A stretch of 23,288 nt of DNA from an uncultured Acidaminococcus sp. (GCA_900770265.1 CAAGJR010000129.1:1-23288), one strand, 5' to 3'; shown: positions 1-5,826, numbered from the stretch's first letter. A program made the numbers and translations. Notes: a model not told the origin generated them from the letters alone.

Positions 1-311
1 CGCAGCTACGTATTGTACCAAACCAATGATCAACAGGAAACTACGACCATGCGTCTGGCCAGAATCGTGCTGCCAGAATTGTACCAAACCAATGATCAAC
101 AGGGAACTACGACCGGAAGCACCCACTCACCACCGATGAAATGATTGTACCAAACCAATGATCAACAGGGAACTACGACATTTTGATTGCCTTTCACGCC
201 CGTTTTCGTATTGTACCAAACCAATGATCAACAGGGAACTACGACCCCCGCGCATGCGGAGAGGATTCTTTTATTATTGTATCAAAATAAATAGCGATGG
301 GCTAGAATTGG
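1..311 (-). CRISPR. CRISPR array, type II-like, right-hand end
   Basis: Four 36-bp repeats lie at 12-47, 78-113, 144-179 and 210-245, separated by spacers of exactly 30 bp (48-77, 114-143, 180-209, 246-275). Positions 1-11 are the end of another spacer, so the array continues past the left edge. The first repeat has one G-to-A change at 38. A degenerate repeat starts at 276: its first 11 bases match except one, then similarity fades. On the minus strand the repeat begins GTCGTAGTTCCC and ends TGGTACAAT, the layout of type II (especially II-C) repeats. TGGTACAAT is an extended -10 element (TGnTACAAT), as in Neisseria and Campylobacter II-C arrays where each repeat starts its own crRNA. No cas gene is in the window, so the subtype is inference. 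Confidence 0.95.
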
Positions 312-378
312 CAGTATCCTTGTTAAGCAACCCTCTTCTTCCGCACTTTTTGGTCTTTACAGCCGCAGTATCGGCGTT

Positions 379-505
379 CGGGGGCGGGCTTACCGCCGGC
401 CTGCGGCCTCTGGTAAGCCCCCACGGATACTGGCCGAATGTCAGTTTTGTTCGTTGGGGAAAATGCCAGACCGCGATGGCGGGCGGGTCACCGAACCGCC
501 CCTAC
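379..505. repeat. REP-like palindromes P3 (379-426) and P1 (468-505)
   Basis: The P3 copy pairs GGGCTTACC with GGTAAGCCC around a GC-rich inner loop. The P1 copy pairs GGCGGGTC with GA(A)CCGCC and ends CCCCTAC. Both have the CCCCTAC (GTAG on the minus strand) side motif shared by the family, slightly decayed in the P3 copy (CCCCCAC). No coding capacity is credible here; open frames that run through are not preceded by a ribosome binding site. Confidence 0.8.
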
Positions 506-541
506 ATTGGCTGGTGAAGATTCTTGTATCTTAAAAATGAG

Positions 542-680
542 CACAAAAAAACACTTGTCTTTTCCGGGCGGCAAACTCCGGAAGCCAGCTCCGATACCGG
601 CGCCATTCATCACAACCCCTTTTACCAAAGTCGGAAAGGGAGAGGGACTAATGCCTGGAAGACAAGTGCTTTTGTTTTTA
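542..680 (-). ncRNA. Unassigned structured element, possible small RNA
   Basis: The ends are complementary: CACTTGTCT (552-560) pairs with AGACAAGTG (660-668), with partial extension on both sides, closing a GC-rich interior of about 100 nt. Read on the minus strand the closing stem is followed by seven T (545-551), like an intrinsic terminator. A minus-strand promoter TTGACA-17-TAACCT (710 to 682) would start RNA near 675, exactly at the stem, giving an RNA of about 130 nt. The plus strand also ends T-rich (669-680), so orientation is not certain. I compared it by eye with cobalamin, SAM-I, TPP, FMN, SRP and ykkC signatures and found no match. It contains no convincing ORF. Confidence 0.4.
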
Positions 681-681
681 T

Positions 682-710
682 AGGTTACGAGATGAGAAAA
701 GAATTGTCAA
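682..710 (-). promoter_or_regulatory. Candidate promoter for the structured element
   Basis: On the minus strand a perfect -35 TTGACA (710-705) is followed after 17 bp by TAACCT (687-682), a weak -10. An alternative -10, TATAAA at 682-677, would need a 22-bp spacer. Either points toward the structured element and then the CRISPR array. Confidence 0.35.
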
Positions 711-748
711 GAGTATTTGGGTCGTACACTCCCGGCGTTACGGCTTCA

Positions 749-850
749 GGCCGCGATGGCGGGCGGGTCACCGACCCGCACCCTACGGAAACTGGGCAGG
801 GACGGGCTTACCGGGCGACACGGCTGCCGCCGGTCTTGGTAAGCCCCTAC
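749..850. repeat. REP-like palindromes P1 (749-788) and long P3 (797-850)
   Basis: P1 pairs GGCGGGTC with GACCCGC. The P3 copy is the long form: GGGCTTACC and GGTAAGCCC enclose a second GC-rich hairpin, and the unit ends CCCCTACG. The same long form recurs on the minus strand at 13918-13968 and 22697-22747 with different but still paired arms. Confidence 0.8.
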
Positions 851-901
851 GACAGACCAGGAATCGGCGGGCACACATTCGGTGTTTGTCGGACACCATC
901 T

Positions 902-922
902 ATGAACGATGAACGATGAACC
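902..922 (+). repeat. Heptamer tandem array (ATGAACG x3)
   Basis: Three units of 7 nt: ATGAACG, ATGAACG, ATGAACC. It is the first of two adjacent period-7 arrays downstream of the MerR gene. Confidence 0.7.
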
Positions 923-955
923 CGTTGCACTTTCTTACATTCCAGTACTGCCAAG

Positions 956-976
956 CTGACATCTGACATCTGATTT
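956..976 (+). repeat. Heptamer tandem array (CTGACAT x3)
   Basis: Three units of 7 nt: CTGACAT, CTGACAT, CTGATTT. It lies 34 bp beyond the stop of the minus-strand MerR gene. The heptamer differs from the neighbouring array but the period is the same. Confidence 0.7.
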
Positions 977-1010
977 CTTTAGCTTGCGCAGCAAGCGGGT
1001 CTGGCATCTT

Positions 1011-2246
1011 TTATACCCGCCTTCCGGCGTACGGATACAGGAACAGCTTTTCGCCCTTTTGGTGGAAGCCGAAGCCGATGTTGTTGCCGGAATCCAGGCT
1101 GGGGCCGTCGTTTTCGGCCTGGTCCAGGGTGAAGCTCCATTTTTCCAGGCTGCGCTTGAACCAGGGCAGGCTGAAGTTGTGGGGGCTGCATTTGGGGTAG
1201 GTGCCGAGAAGAGTTACCAGGGATTTCTGGCCTCCTTCGAAGTAGAAGTACGTGCCCAGGATTTTGGCGTTTTTTCGCAGGAGGGGCAGCAGTTCTTCGT
1301 AGAAGAACGTGGGGCGGTAGAAGTTGTGCTCGTTGGCGGCGAAGAAGTCGATATTGAGGTCCACGCATCCGGGCACCAGGGGCAGCTGCAGGGTGCTGTC
1401 GGCGATGTACAGGATGTTCAGGGGGTGGCCCTCCTGTTCCATGAGCTTCTTGTACATAGCCAGGGTCTCCGGGTATTTGTCCACGATGATGTACAGGCCG
1501 TTTTCGGGGAAGTGGCTCTGCTGGGTGTACAGGAAGAACCAGGCGTTCACGTAGGTTTCCAGGACAACCTTGCCTCCAAGGTCCATTCCGTCCAGCTGGC
1601 GGTTCATGAAGTTGTAGGCCTGCTGGAACAGGCTGATCATACCGGCGGGCAGGTCCTTGTACATGAGCCGGTGCACGTCGGGGGTGTCGTCGTTGTCGGT
1701 GTAGCGGTTCGGGGTCAGCAGGATGCCGTCCTGGATGTGGGCTTCATAGCCGCAGGGGCAGGTCAGGTCGGCCTGGTAGATGTACTGGGTGTCCATGGAG
1801 ACGTTGGACAGGGCCAGGGTCTGGTGGCAGCGGGGGCAGGCCAGAAGGCCCAGCATGGACAGGGGGACGCCCACCTTTTTGGCCGGGCGGTTCTGCCGGG
1901 CGGTCAGGTCTTTGATCTTCTGGTTCAGGCCCTCCACCTGGTCGTGGAGCCGGGTGAGCTGCTGCTGGCATTGTTCTTTCTGGTGCTGGTAGATTTGCAG
2001 CAGTTCGTCCCGGATGTCAGCGTTTTCTCCGTCGGTGATCCGGTACAGGGACAGGATGTGGTGGATTTCGGCCAGGGTGAAGCCCAGCTGCTGCAGGGAC
2101 AGGATGGTGTCCAGGTCGTGGAGGGTGTCCGCGTCAAAGATGTATTGTTTTCCGGATTTCGGGGGCACCAGCAGGCCGTAGTTGATGTAGTAATAGAGAT
2201 GGTCCCGGGAGATGCCATATTGTTTGGCGATTTGGCCGATTTTCAT
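1011..2246 (-). CDS. MerR-family regulator fused to zinc ribbon and methyltransferase-like domain
   Basis: A 411-residue protein. Residues 1-70 are a MerR winged helix (MKIGQIAKQYGISRDHLYYY, then the GLLVPP wing). Residues 75-120 are Gln/Leu-rich and likely the MerR dimerisation coiled coil. A four-cysteine zinc ribbon follows (C137, C140, C163, C165; CPRC and CPCG), resembling the Trm112/RlmA type. Residues about 185-400 look like a class I methyltransferase fold, but the glycine-rich SAM loop is replaced by VVLETYVNAWF, so catalysis is doubtful and the domain may sense a ligand. The start at 2246 is chosen because AAAGGAG lies 7 nt upstream; a longer frame to 2273 has no such site. It is divergent from the HisD-family gene, whose promoter looks like a MerR target. 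The ligand is unknown. Confidence 0.85.
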   Translation of the reverse strand: MKIGQIAKQYGISRDHLYYYINYGLLVPPKSGKQYIFDADTLHDLDTILSLQQLGFTLAEIHHILSLYRITDGENADIRDELLQIYQHQKEQCQQQLTRLHDQVEGLNQKIKDLTARQNRPAKKVGVPLSMLGLLACPRCHQTLALSNVSMDTQYIYQADLTCPCGYEAHIQDGILLTPNRYTDNDDTPDVHRLMYKDLPAGMISLFQQAYNFMNRQLDGMDLGGKVVLETYVNAWFFLYTQQSHFPENGLYIIVDKYPETLAMYKKLMEQEGHPLNILYIADSTLQLPLVPGCVDLNIDFFAANEHNFYRPTFFYEELLPLLRKNAKILGTYFYFEGGQKSLVTLLGTYPKCSPHNFSLPWFKRSLEKWSFTLDQAENDGPSLDSGNNIGFGFHQKGEKLFLYPYAGRRV

Positions 2247-2269
2247 GAGGGGGCTCCTTTCGTAACTTG

Positions 2270-2297
2270 TCATACGTCATAGGTCATACGTCATACG
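2270..2297 (-). repeat. Heptamer tandem array (TCATACG x4) upstream of the MerR gene
   Basis: Four 7-nt units, TCATACG, TCATAGG, TCATACG, TCATACG, lie immediately upstream of the MerR gene's ribosome binding site. On the coding strand they read CGTATGA, so each junction gives a TATGAC hexamer resembling a -10 box. Confidence 0.75.
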
Positions 2298-2305
2298 CCG
2301 ATGGA

Positions 2306-2329
2306 AACAATTTGCCGGGGCAAATTGTT
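2306..2329. promoter_or_regulatory. Perfect 11-bp inverted repeat, operator-like
   Basis: AACAATTTGCC and GGCAAATTGTT are exact reverse complements separated by GG. No T-run follows on either strand, so it is not an intrinsic terminator. It lies 60 bp upstream of the MerR start, which fits an operator for that gene or for another factor. Confidence 0.45.
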
Positions 2330-2340
2330 ATGAACGAAAC

Positions 2341-2379
2341 AGACCGCGATGGCGGGCGGGTCACCGACCCGCCCCTACG
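2341..2379. repeat. REP-like palindrome P1
   Basis: Typical P1 copy: AGACCGCGATGGCGGGC lead-in, arms GGGCGGGTC and GACCCGCCC around ACC, and the CCCCTACG side motif. Confidence 0.85.
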
Positions 2380-2424
2380 ATGGTTGATGGACATTCGAAC
2401 AATCGTCGAACGGCCGATTACAGT

Positions 2425-2459
2425 CACTAACCACTAACCACCAGCCACTAACCACTATC
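2425..2459 (+). repeat. Heptamer tandem array (CACTAAC x5)
   Basis: Five 7-nt units: CACTAAC, CACTAAC, CACCAGC, CACTAAC, CACTATC. It is preceded by a GAACGGCCGA lead-in shared with the array at 4253. It lies about 70 bp upstream of the promoter of the HisD-family gene. Confidence 0.8.
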
Positions 2460-2528
2460 TCCCCCCATTATACTCCAAAAGTTGTAGTACACTCAACATT
2501 TTTCGTACTTTACCCCAGAAAAGTGGGG

Positions 2529-2559
2529 TTGACGTGGAGTTTACTGGAACTGCTATACT
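2529..2559 (+). promoter_or_regulatory. MerR-type promoter with operator in a 19-bp spacer
   Basis: TTGACG (2529-2534) and TATACT (2554-2559, with TG at 2551) are 19 bp apart, too long for an ordinary promoter but typical of MerR-activated ones. The spacer holds GGAGTT-N6-AACTGC (2536-2553), a 5-of-6 inverted repeat centred exactly in the spacer, recalling the TTGGAGT/ACTCCAA operators of NmlR/AdhR-type regulators. The nearest MerR gene is divergent and adjacent. A second possible promoter, TTGCGT-16-TATAAT (2611-2638), lies closer to the gene. Confidence 0.6.
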
Positions 2560-2663
2560 TTGGGCATGGTCGGGAGAGACCCCTGGAAACAACAATTTCG
2601 GGTTTGGGCCTTGCGTTTGGGCGCCAGCCCTTTATAATGAGGGAAGAGAAGGGAGACTTACCA

Positions 2664-3923
2664 ATGAAATACATCAAAGAAGGCAAGGAACGGACGAAGG
2701 AAGACCGGCGGGAGCTGCGCAAGACGGTATCCGCCATCATCGATGACGTGGTGAACGACGGGGATGCAGCCCTGAAGAAATACAGCGAGAAATTCGATGG
2801 CTTTGTGCGGGATGCGTTCCGCGTATCCAAAGAAGAAATCGAGGCGGCCTACAAGGAAGTGCCGGCCCAGGACATCGAGGACATGAAGGCGGCCCTGCAC
2901 AACCTGCGGGCCTTTGCCGAAGCCCAGCGCAGCACCATCCACGAGCTGCCGGACTTTGAACCCATGCCGGGGATCCACCTGGGACACCGGGTGCTGCCGG
3001 TGCAAAGCTGCCTGTGCTACGTACCGGGCGGCCGGTTCCCCCTGTATTCTTCTGCTATGATGCTGATTACGCCGGCGAAGGTGGCCGGGGTGAAACGGAT
3101 TGCGGCAGCTTCTCCTGTGGCTCACGGGACGGGGCACATCAACGCCCACACCCTGGTGGCCATGGATCTGGCCGGGGCCGATGAAATCTACGCCATCGGC
3201 GGTGTGCAGGCCATTGCGGCCTTTGCCTACGGCACGGAAACCATCAAACCGGTGGACATGATCGTAGGGCCCGGCAACCAGTTCGTGGCAGAAGCCAAAC
3301 GGCAGTGCTACGGCCAGGTGGGCATCGACTTCGTGGCCGGCCCCAGCGAAGTGCTGGTGATCTGCGACGATCAGGCCGACCCGAAGGTGCTGGCAGCGGA
3401 CCTCTTGGCCCAGGCGGAACATGACCCCAATGCCAAGGCCATCCTGCTGACCACCAGTGAACGGGTGGCCACGGAGACCATCAAGGCGGTGGAAGAGGAA
3501 CTGAGCTGGCTGCCCACGGCGAAGATTGCCCGCCAGAGCTGGGATACCTTCGGCGAAGTGGTGCTGCTGGACAACCTGGACGAAGCCATCGACAAGGCCA
3601 ACAGCTATGCGCCGGAACACCTGGAAGTGAACGTGAAGGACGCGGACGGGGTCATCGAGAAGCTGTACAACTACGGTTCCCTGTTCATCGGCGGCAACAC
3701 GGCGGAAGTGTTCGGGGACTATGCCTCCGGCACGAACCACACGCTGCCCACGGTGAAGGCGGCCCGGTACACCGGCGGGGTGTACGTGGGTACGTTCCTG
3801 AAGACCTGCACGCACCAGAGCATGACGGCAGAAGCCAGCAAGAAGATCGCTCCGCTGGTGAACCGTATGGCCAAAGGCGAAGGGCTGGAAGGGCATGCGT
3901 TTGCGGCCAAGTGCCGGTTTTAA
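2664..3923 (+). CDS. hisD: HisD-family zinc-dependent dehydrogenase (histidinol dehydrogenase or HpsN-like paralogue)
   Basis: A 419-residue member of the histidinol dehydrogenase family, which oxidises an alcohol to a carboxylate with NAD+ and Zn2+. All key residues are present: zinc ligands Q250, H253, D352 and H411, and the catalytic pair E318-H319 in YAPEHLEV, plus GDYASGTNHTLPT. The cofactor region reads CYVPGGRFPLYSSAMM rather than the GGKAAYPSS form common in biosynthetic HisD; the GGR(Y/F)PL form is typical of HpsN-like paralogues acting on sulfopropanediol and other substrates. No other his gene is nearby and control by a MerR regulator is likely, so a catabolic or detoxifying role is as plausible as histidine synthesis. 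Start at 2664 follows GGGAG with an 8-nt gap. Confidence 0.85.
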   Translation: MKYIKEGKERTKEDRRELRKTVSAIIDDVVNDGDAALKKYSEKFDGFVRDAFRVSKEEIEAAYKEVPAQDIEDMKAALHNLRAFAEAQRSTIHELPDFEPMPGIHLGHRVLPVQSCLCYVPGGRFPLYSSAMMLITPAKVAGVKRIAAASPVAHGTGHINAHTLVAMDLAGADEIYAIGGVQAIAAFAYGTETIKPVDMIVGPGNQFVAEAKRQCYGQVGIDFVAGPSEVLVICDDQADPKVLAADLLAQAEHDPNAKAILLTTSERVATETIKAVEEELSWLPTAKIARQSWDTFGEVVLLDNLDEAIDKANSYAPEHLEVNVKDADGVIEKLYNYGSLFIGGNTAEVFGDYASGTNHTLPTVKAARYTGGVYVGTFLKTCTHQSMTAEASKKIAPLVNRMAKGEGLEGHAFAAKCRF

Positions 3924-3943
3924 CAAAAAAGTACGATAGAAGG

Positions 3944-3974
3944 AAAATCCGTCCCTGCGGGGGCGGATTTTTTT
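3944..3974 (+). terminator. Intrinsic terminator of the HisD-family gene
   Basis: AAATCCG-CCC pairs with GGG-CGGATTT around a short TGC loop, followed by a run of T ending at 3974. It lies 20 bp after the stop codon, so the gene is a monocistron. Confidence 0.85.
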
Positions 3975-3980
3975 GATGTC

Positions 3981-4225
3981 AGACCGGGATGGCGGGCGGG
4001 TCACCGACCCGCCCCTACGACAGCGGAGGTGCGTCGCAGGTTCGGTGTAACGCCTGTACTGTAGGGGTCGATCGTTTTGATCGACCCGCACAAGACGATT
4101 CCCCAACTTGTGGTATCGGCTATCGCCGATAACCCCACCACCATTACGGTCGGGGACTCGCCTGCGGCATTGCGGTCTTAGTGCAGGTTTTCGGGGGCGG
4201 GCTCACCAACGGGTGAGCCCCTACG
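3981..4225. repeat. REP-like cluster: P1 (3981-4019), P2 (4058-4089), P3 (4193-4225)
   Basis: P1 (arms GGGCGGGTC/GACCCGCCC, CCCCTACG) faces P2 (ACTGTAGGGG, arms GGGTCGATC/GATCGACCC), so the two GTAG motifs point at each other across about 38 bp, a BIME-like pair. The same P1-linker-P2 unit occurs at 10044-10146, including GTGCGTCGCAGG in the linker. P3 (GGGCTCACC/GGTGAGCCC) follows after a partial CACTCGCCTGCGG-type block. Confidence 0.8.
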
Positions 4226-4252
4226 GATTGAAATCGAACGGCCGACTTCAAT

Positions 4253-4273
4253 CACTAGCCACTAACCACTAAA
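4253..4273 (+). repeat. Heptamer tandem array (CACTAGC/CACTAAC x3)
   Basis: CACTAGC, CACTAAC, CACTAAA. It is preceded by the ATCGAACGGCCGA lead-in and ends 8 bp before the -35 box of the downstream methyltransferase gene. Confidence 0.75.
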
Positions 4274-4280
4274 AACTGTG

Positions 4281-4308
4281 TTCAAAACGGTTACACTTGT
4301 GCTATAAT
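4281..4308 (+). promoter_or_regulatory. Promoter of the membrane methyltransferase gene
   Basis: TTCAAA (4281-4286), a 16-bp spacer, then a perfect TATAAT (4303-4308) with the extended TG at 4300. It gives a leader of about 35 nt. Confidence 0.6.
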
Positions 4309-4348
4309 AAGAACCACCGAAAAGGTAGAAATTATGGAGGCGATCTTT

Positions 4349-5149
4349 ATGAAACCGGATTATAAAAATTGGCTGCCGAAGACGGTGCTGCATAAAGGAC
4401 TGGAGCGGACGGCGGTGCCGCTGATTTTGCTCCTGGTGTTTGGGGTATTTGGACTGGGGGGCATTTTGCAGGTGCCCATCCGCCTGGTGCTGATCTTCTG
4501 CTTTTCCATGGCCACGTTCTGGTTCGGCTATAAAGCATACCAGTGGCATACGGCATACAGCTGTTTTGACCTGAACAACCCCCGCAGCATTGCCTGGAAG
4601 GTGATCAGCGGGGTGGCTTCGAAAGTGGAGCTGCCGCCCAAGGGCAAGGTGCTGGACATCGGCACGGGCAGCGGGGCCCTGGCCATTGCCATCGCCAAAC
4701 GGCATCCGGATGCCATGGTCATCGGCACGGATCCCTGGGACCAGAACGTGACGCCGGGTATCGACCAGAAGCTGTGCCAGGCCAACGCCAAGGCGGAAGG
4801 GGACCGGCATGTGGTGTTCATGTACGGCCTGGCCCAGAAGGTGGAGTTCCCCGATGAGACGTTCGACGCTGTGGTGAGCAACTACGTGTACCACCAGGTG
4901 CAGGGCATGGACCGGGTGGATGCCATCCTGGAGGCCCTGCGGACCCTGAAGAAGGGCGGGGTGTTCGTCATCCACGACATCATGACCAAAGGGTTCTACG
5001 GGGACAAGGACATCCTGCTGAAGCGGGTGCTGGACAGCGGTGTCAGCGAGGCCAAGCTCATCCCCACGGACGACGGCACGTTCATCACCCCGGCGGAAGC
5101 GGAGAAGAGTTTGCTGAAGGGGTCGTGTTTGCTGATCGGGCGGAAGTAA
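4349..5149 (+). CDS. Membrane-anchored class I SAM-dependent methyltransferase
   Basis: A 266-residue protein. Two hydrophobic segments (about 22-42 and 43-62) form an N-terminal hairpin anchor. The catalytic domain begins near residue 85 with SAM motif I VLDIGTGSG (101-109), an acidic end of strand 2 in VIGTDPW, then DAVVSNYVYHQV (motif IV region) and a GGVFVIHDI strand. This is a Methyltransf_11/25-like fold on the inner face of the membrane; the substrate cannot be read from sequence. Start at 4349 is chosen because GGAGG (4336-4340) lies 8 nt upstream; an in-frame ATG at 4334 overlaps that site and has none of its own. Single gene with its own promoter. Confidence 0.8.
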   Translation: MKPDYKNWLPKTVLHKGLERTAVPLILLLVFGVFGLGGILQVPIRLVLIFCFSMATFWFGYKAYQWHTAYSCFDLNNPRSIAWKVISGVASKVELPPKGKVLDIGTGSGALAIAIAKRHPDAMVIGTDPWDQNVTPGIDQKLCQANAKAEGDRHVVFMYGLAQKVEFPDETFDAVVSNYVYHQVQGMDRVDAILEALRTLKKGGVFVIHDIMTKGFYGDKDILLKRVLDSGVSEAKLIPTDDGTFITPAEAEKSLLKGSCLLIGRK

Positions 5150-5171
5150 TACAGTGAAGAGGGCAGAGATT

Positions 5172-5338
5172 TGTCCTTCCCTGAAAGGGAAGGGGTAAGC
5201 AGGGAGCCCACGCTTTAGCGTGGAGCTCATCGCTTATGCCGTAGCTGACCGTCCGAATGGACGGTGGATGGGTCTTACGTCGGGTGTGAGACCCCCTACC
5301 CGCAAGCGGGTCCTTCCCCCCTTCCAGGGGGGCACAAA
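5172..5338 (+). repeat. Multi-hairpin element MH, copy 1 (full)
   Basis: A 167-bp element made of consecutive hairpins: CCTTCCCTGAAAGGGAAGG; CCACGCTTTAGCGTGG; ACCGTCCGAATGGACGGT; GGGTCTTAC/GTGAGACCC; ACCCGCAAGCGGGT; and CCCCCC-TTCCA-GGGGGG. The ends are TGTCC and GGCACAAA. A CCCCCTAC (GTAG on the minus strand) joins the fourth and fifth hairpins. It lies 22 bp after the methyltransferase stop. It has no T-run and so is not a standard terminator. The ORF through it is not preceded by a ribosome binding site. Confidence 0.85.
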
Positions 5339-5370
5339 ATTTTCCCTGTCCATAGAAAAATGTAATAAAC

Positions 5371-5399
5371 TTGACAAAGTTCTCTTTATCGATTATAGT
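5371..5399 (+). promoter_or_regulatory. Promoter of the mgtA leader
   Basis: TTGACA (5371-5376), a 17-bp spacer and TATAGT (5394-5399), close to consensus. It lies just upstream of the M-box and starts RNA near 5406. Confidence 0.8.
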
Positions 5400-5414
5400 G
5401 TAAGTATCAAATGA

Positions 5415-5590
5415 ATCGTGTCCGGTAGGCAAGGCTCCTACAGGGATATGGACTGCTGCCGCAACAGGATGGAGACATCCCGCGTAGGTCTGAACAGGCT
5501 GCGTCAAACAAGAAGGCGCCGCATAATGCAGTTTCACCGCCCTGTAGTGTTAAAGCTCGTACGGTGGCAATGGAACTGCTTCCATTGAAG
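5415..5590 (+). promoter_or_regulatory. M-box (ykoK) Mg2+ riboswitch
   Basis: The leader carries the M-box core: GGTAGGCAAGGCTCCTACA, GGGATA, GACTGCTGCCGC, an internal ATGCAG near 5526, and the 3' block GTTAAAGCTCGTACGGTGG. These match the B. subtilis mgtE/ykoK leader elements in order. When Mg2+ is bound, M-boxes of Firmicutes favour termination; here a terminator follows directly and mgtA is downstream, so the expected logic is mgtA expression at low Mg2+. A hairpin CAATGGAA/TTCCATTG (5568-5587) lies between aptamer and terminator. Confidence 0.92.
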
Positions 5591-5604
5591 AAAATCAAAT
5601 TTTT

Positions 5605-5638
5605 CGCCGTTCGGGCCAACCGGACGGCGTTTTCTTTT
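5605..5638 (+). terminator. Riboswitch-controlled intrinsic terminator
   Basis: CGCCGTTCGG (5605-5614) pairs over 10 bp (one G-T) with CCGGACGGCG (5620-5629), followed by TTTTCTTTT. It is the expression platform of the M-box. Confidence 0.88.
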
Positions 5639-5673
5639 GTCGATTTCAGGTCCAAGAAAGGTGGTGGAAAGGC

Positions 5674-5769
5674 ATGGACGGTGCCAGCGGAAGCGGTCGA
5701 TCCCACAGGCCGGGCTACGGAAAAATCAGCGGGCGCAGTGCGTCCTGCCTTTCCGGTTCCGGGCTTTAA
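5674..5769 (+). CDS. Possible 31-codon leader ORF between M-box terminator and mgtA
   Basis: ATG at 5674 is preceded by AAAGGTGG and opens 31 codons (MDGASGSGRSHRPGYGKISG...) ending in TAA at 5767. The peptide is Gly/Ser-rich with several Arg and has no known family. Its stop lies 12 nt before a hairpin that covers part of the mgtA Shine-Dalgarno sequence, so its translation could affect mgtA. Enterobacterial mgtA has a regulatory leader ORF (mgtL), but there is no sequence relation. It may also be chance. Confidence 0.25.
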   Translation: MDGASGSGRSHRPGYGKISGRSASCLSGSGL

Positions 5770-5780
5770 ATTGACGGCTT

Positions 5781-5816
5781 CCTAAAGAGGGGATCGTACC
5801 CCCGCAATTCTTTAGG
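5781..5816 (+). promoter_or_regulatory. Hairpin overlapping the mgtA Shine-Dalgarno sequence
   Basis: CCTAAAGA (5781-5788) is perfectly complementary to TCTTTAGG (5809-5816); inside, GGGG pairs with CCCC. The last three bases of the right arm are the first half of AGGAGG (5814-5819), so the stem would hinder ribosome binding to mgtA. It is a possible second, translational layer of control beyond the M-box. Confidence 0.5.
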
Positions 5817-5826
5817 AGGAAAACCA

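Noticed and set aside
542..680. Known riboswitch or SRP/6S RNA in the structured element
   Set aside because: None of the core motifs I know for cobalamin, TPP, FMN, SAM-I, lysine, ykkC or SRP RNA could be found on either strand.
158..919. Overlapping open frames in the 312-980 gap
   Set aside because: They run through CRISPR and REP-like repeats, have no ribosome binding site and encode no recognisable motif.
984..2282. 432-codon plus-strand frame opposite the MerR gene
   Set aside because: The minus-strand protein has clear MerR and zinc-ribbon motifs and a strong ribosome binding site; the plus-strand product is low-complexity Val/Gln/Gly.
5172..5338. MH elements as intrinsic terminators
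   Set aside because: They end in A-rich rather than T-rich sequence, and copy 2 is followed by a separate, clear terminator.
5220..5414. Similar open frames in MH copies 1 and 2 (also 11735 onward)
   Set aside because: The similarity follows from the DNA repeat. There is no ribosome binding site, the frame is lost in copies 3 and 4, and changes follow stem pairing rather than codon position.
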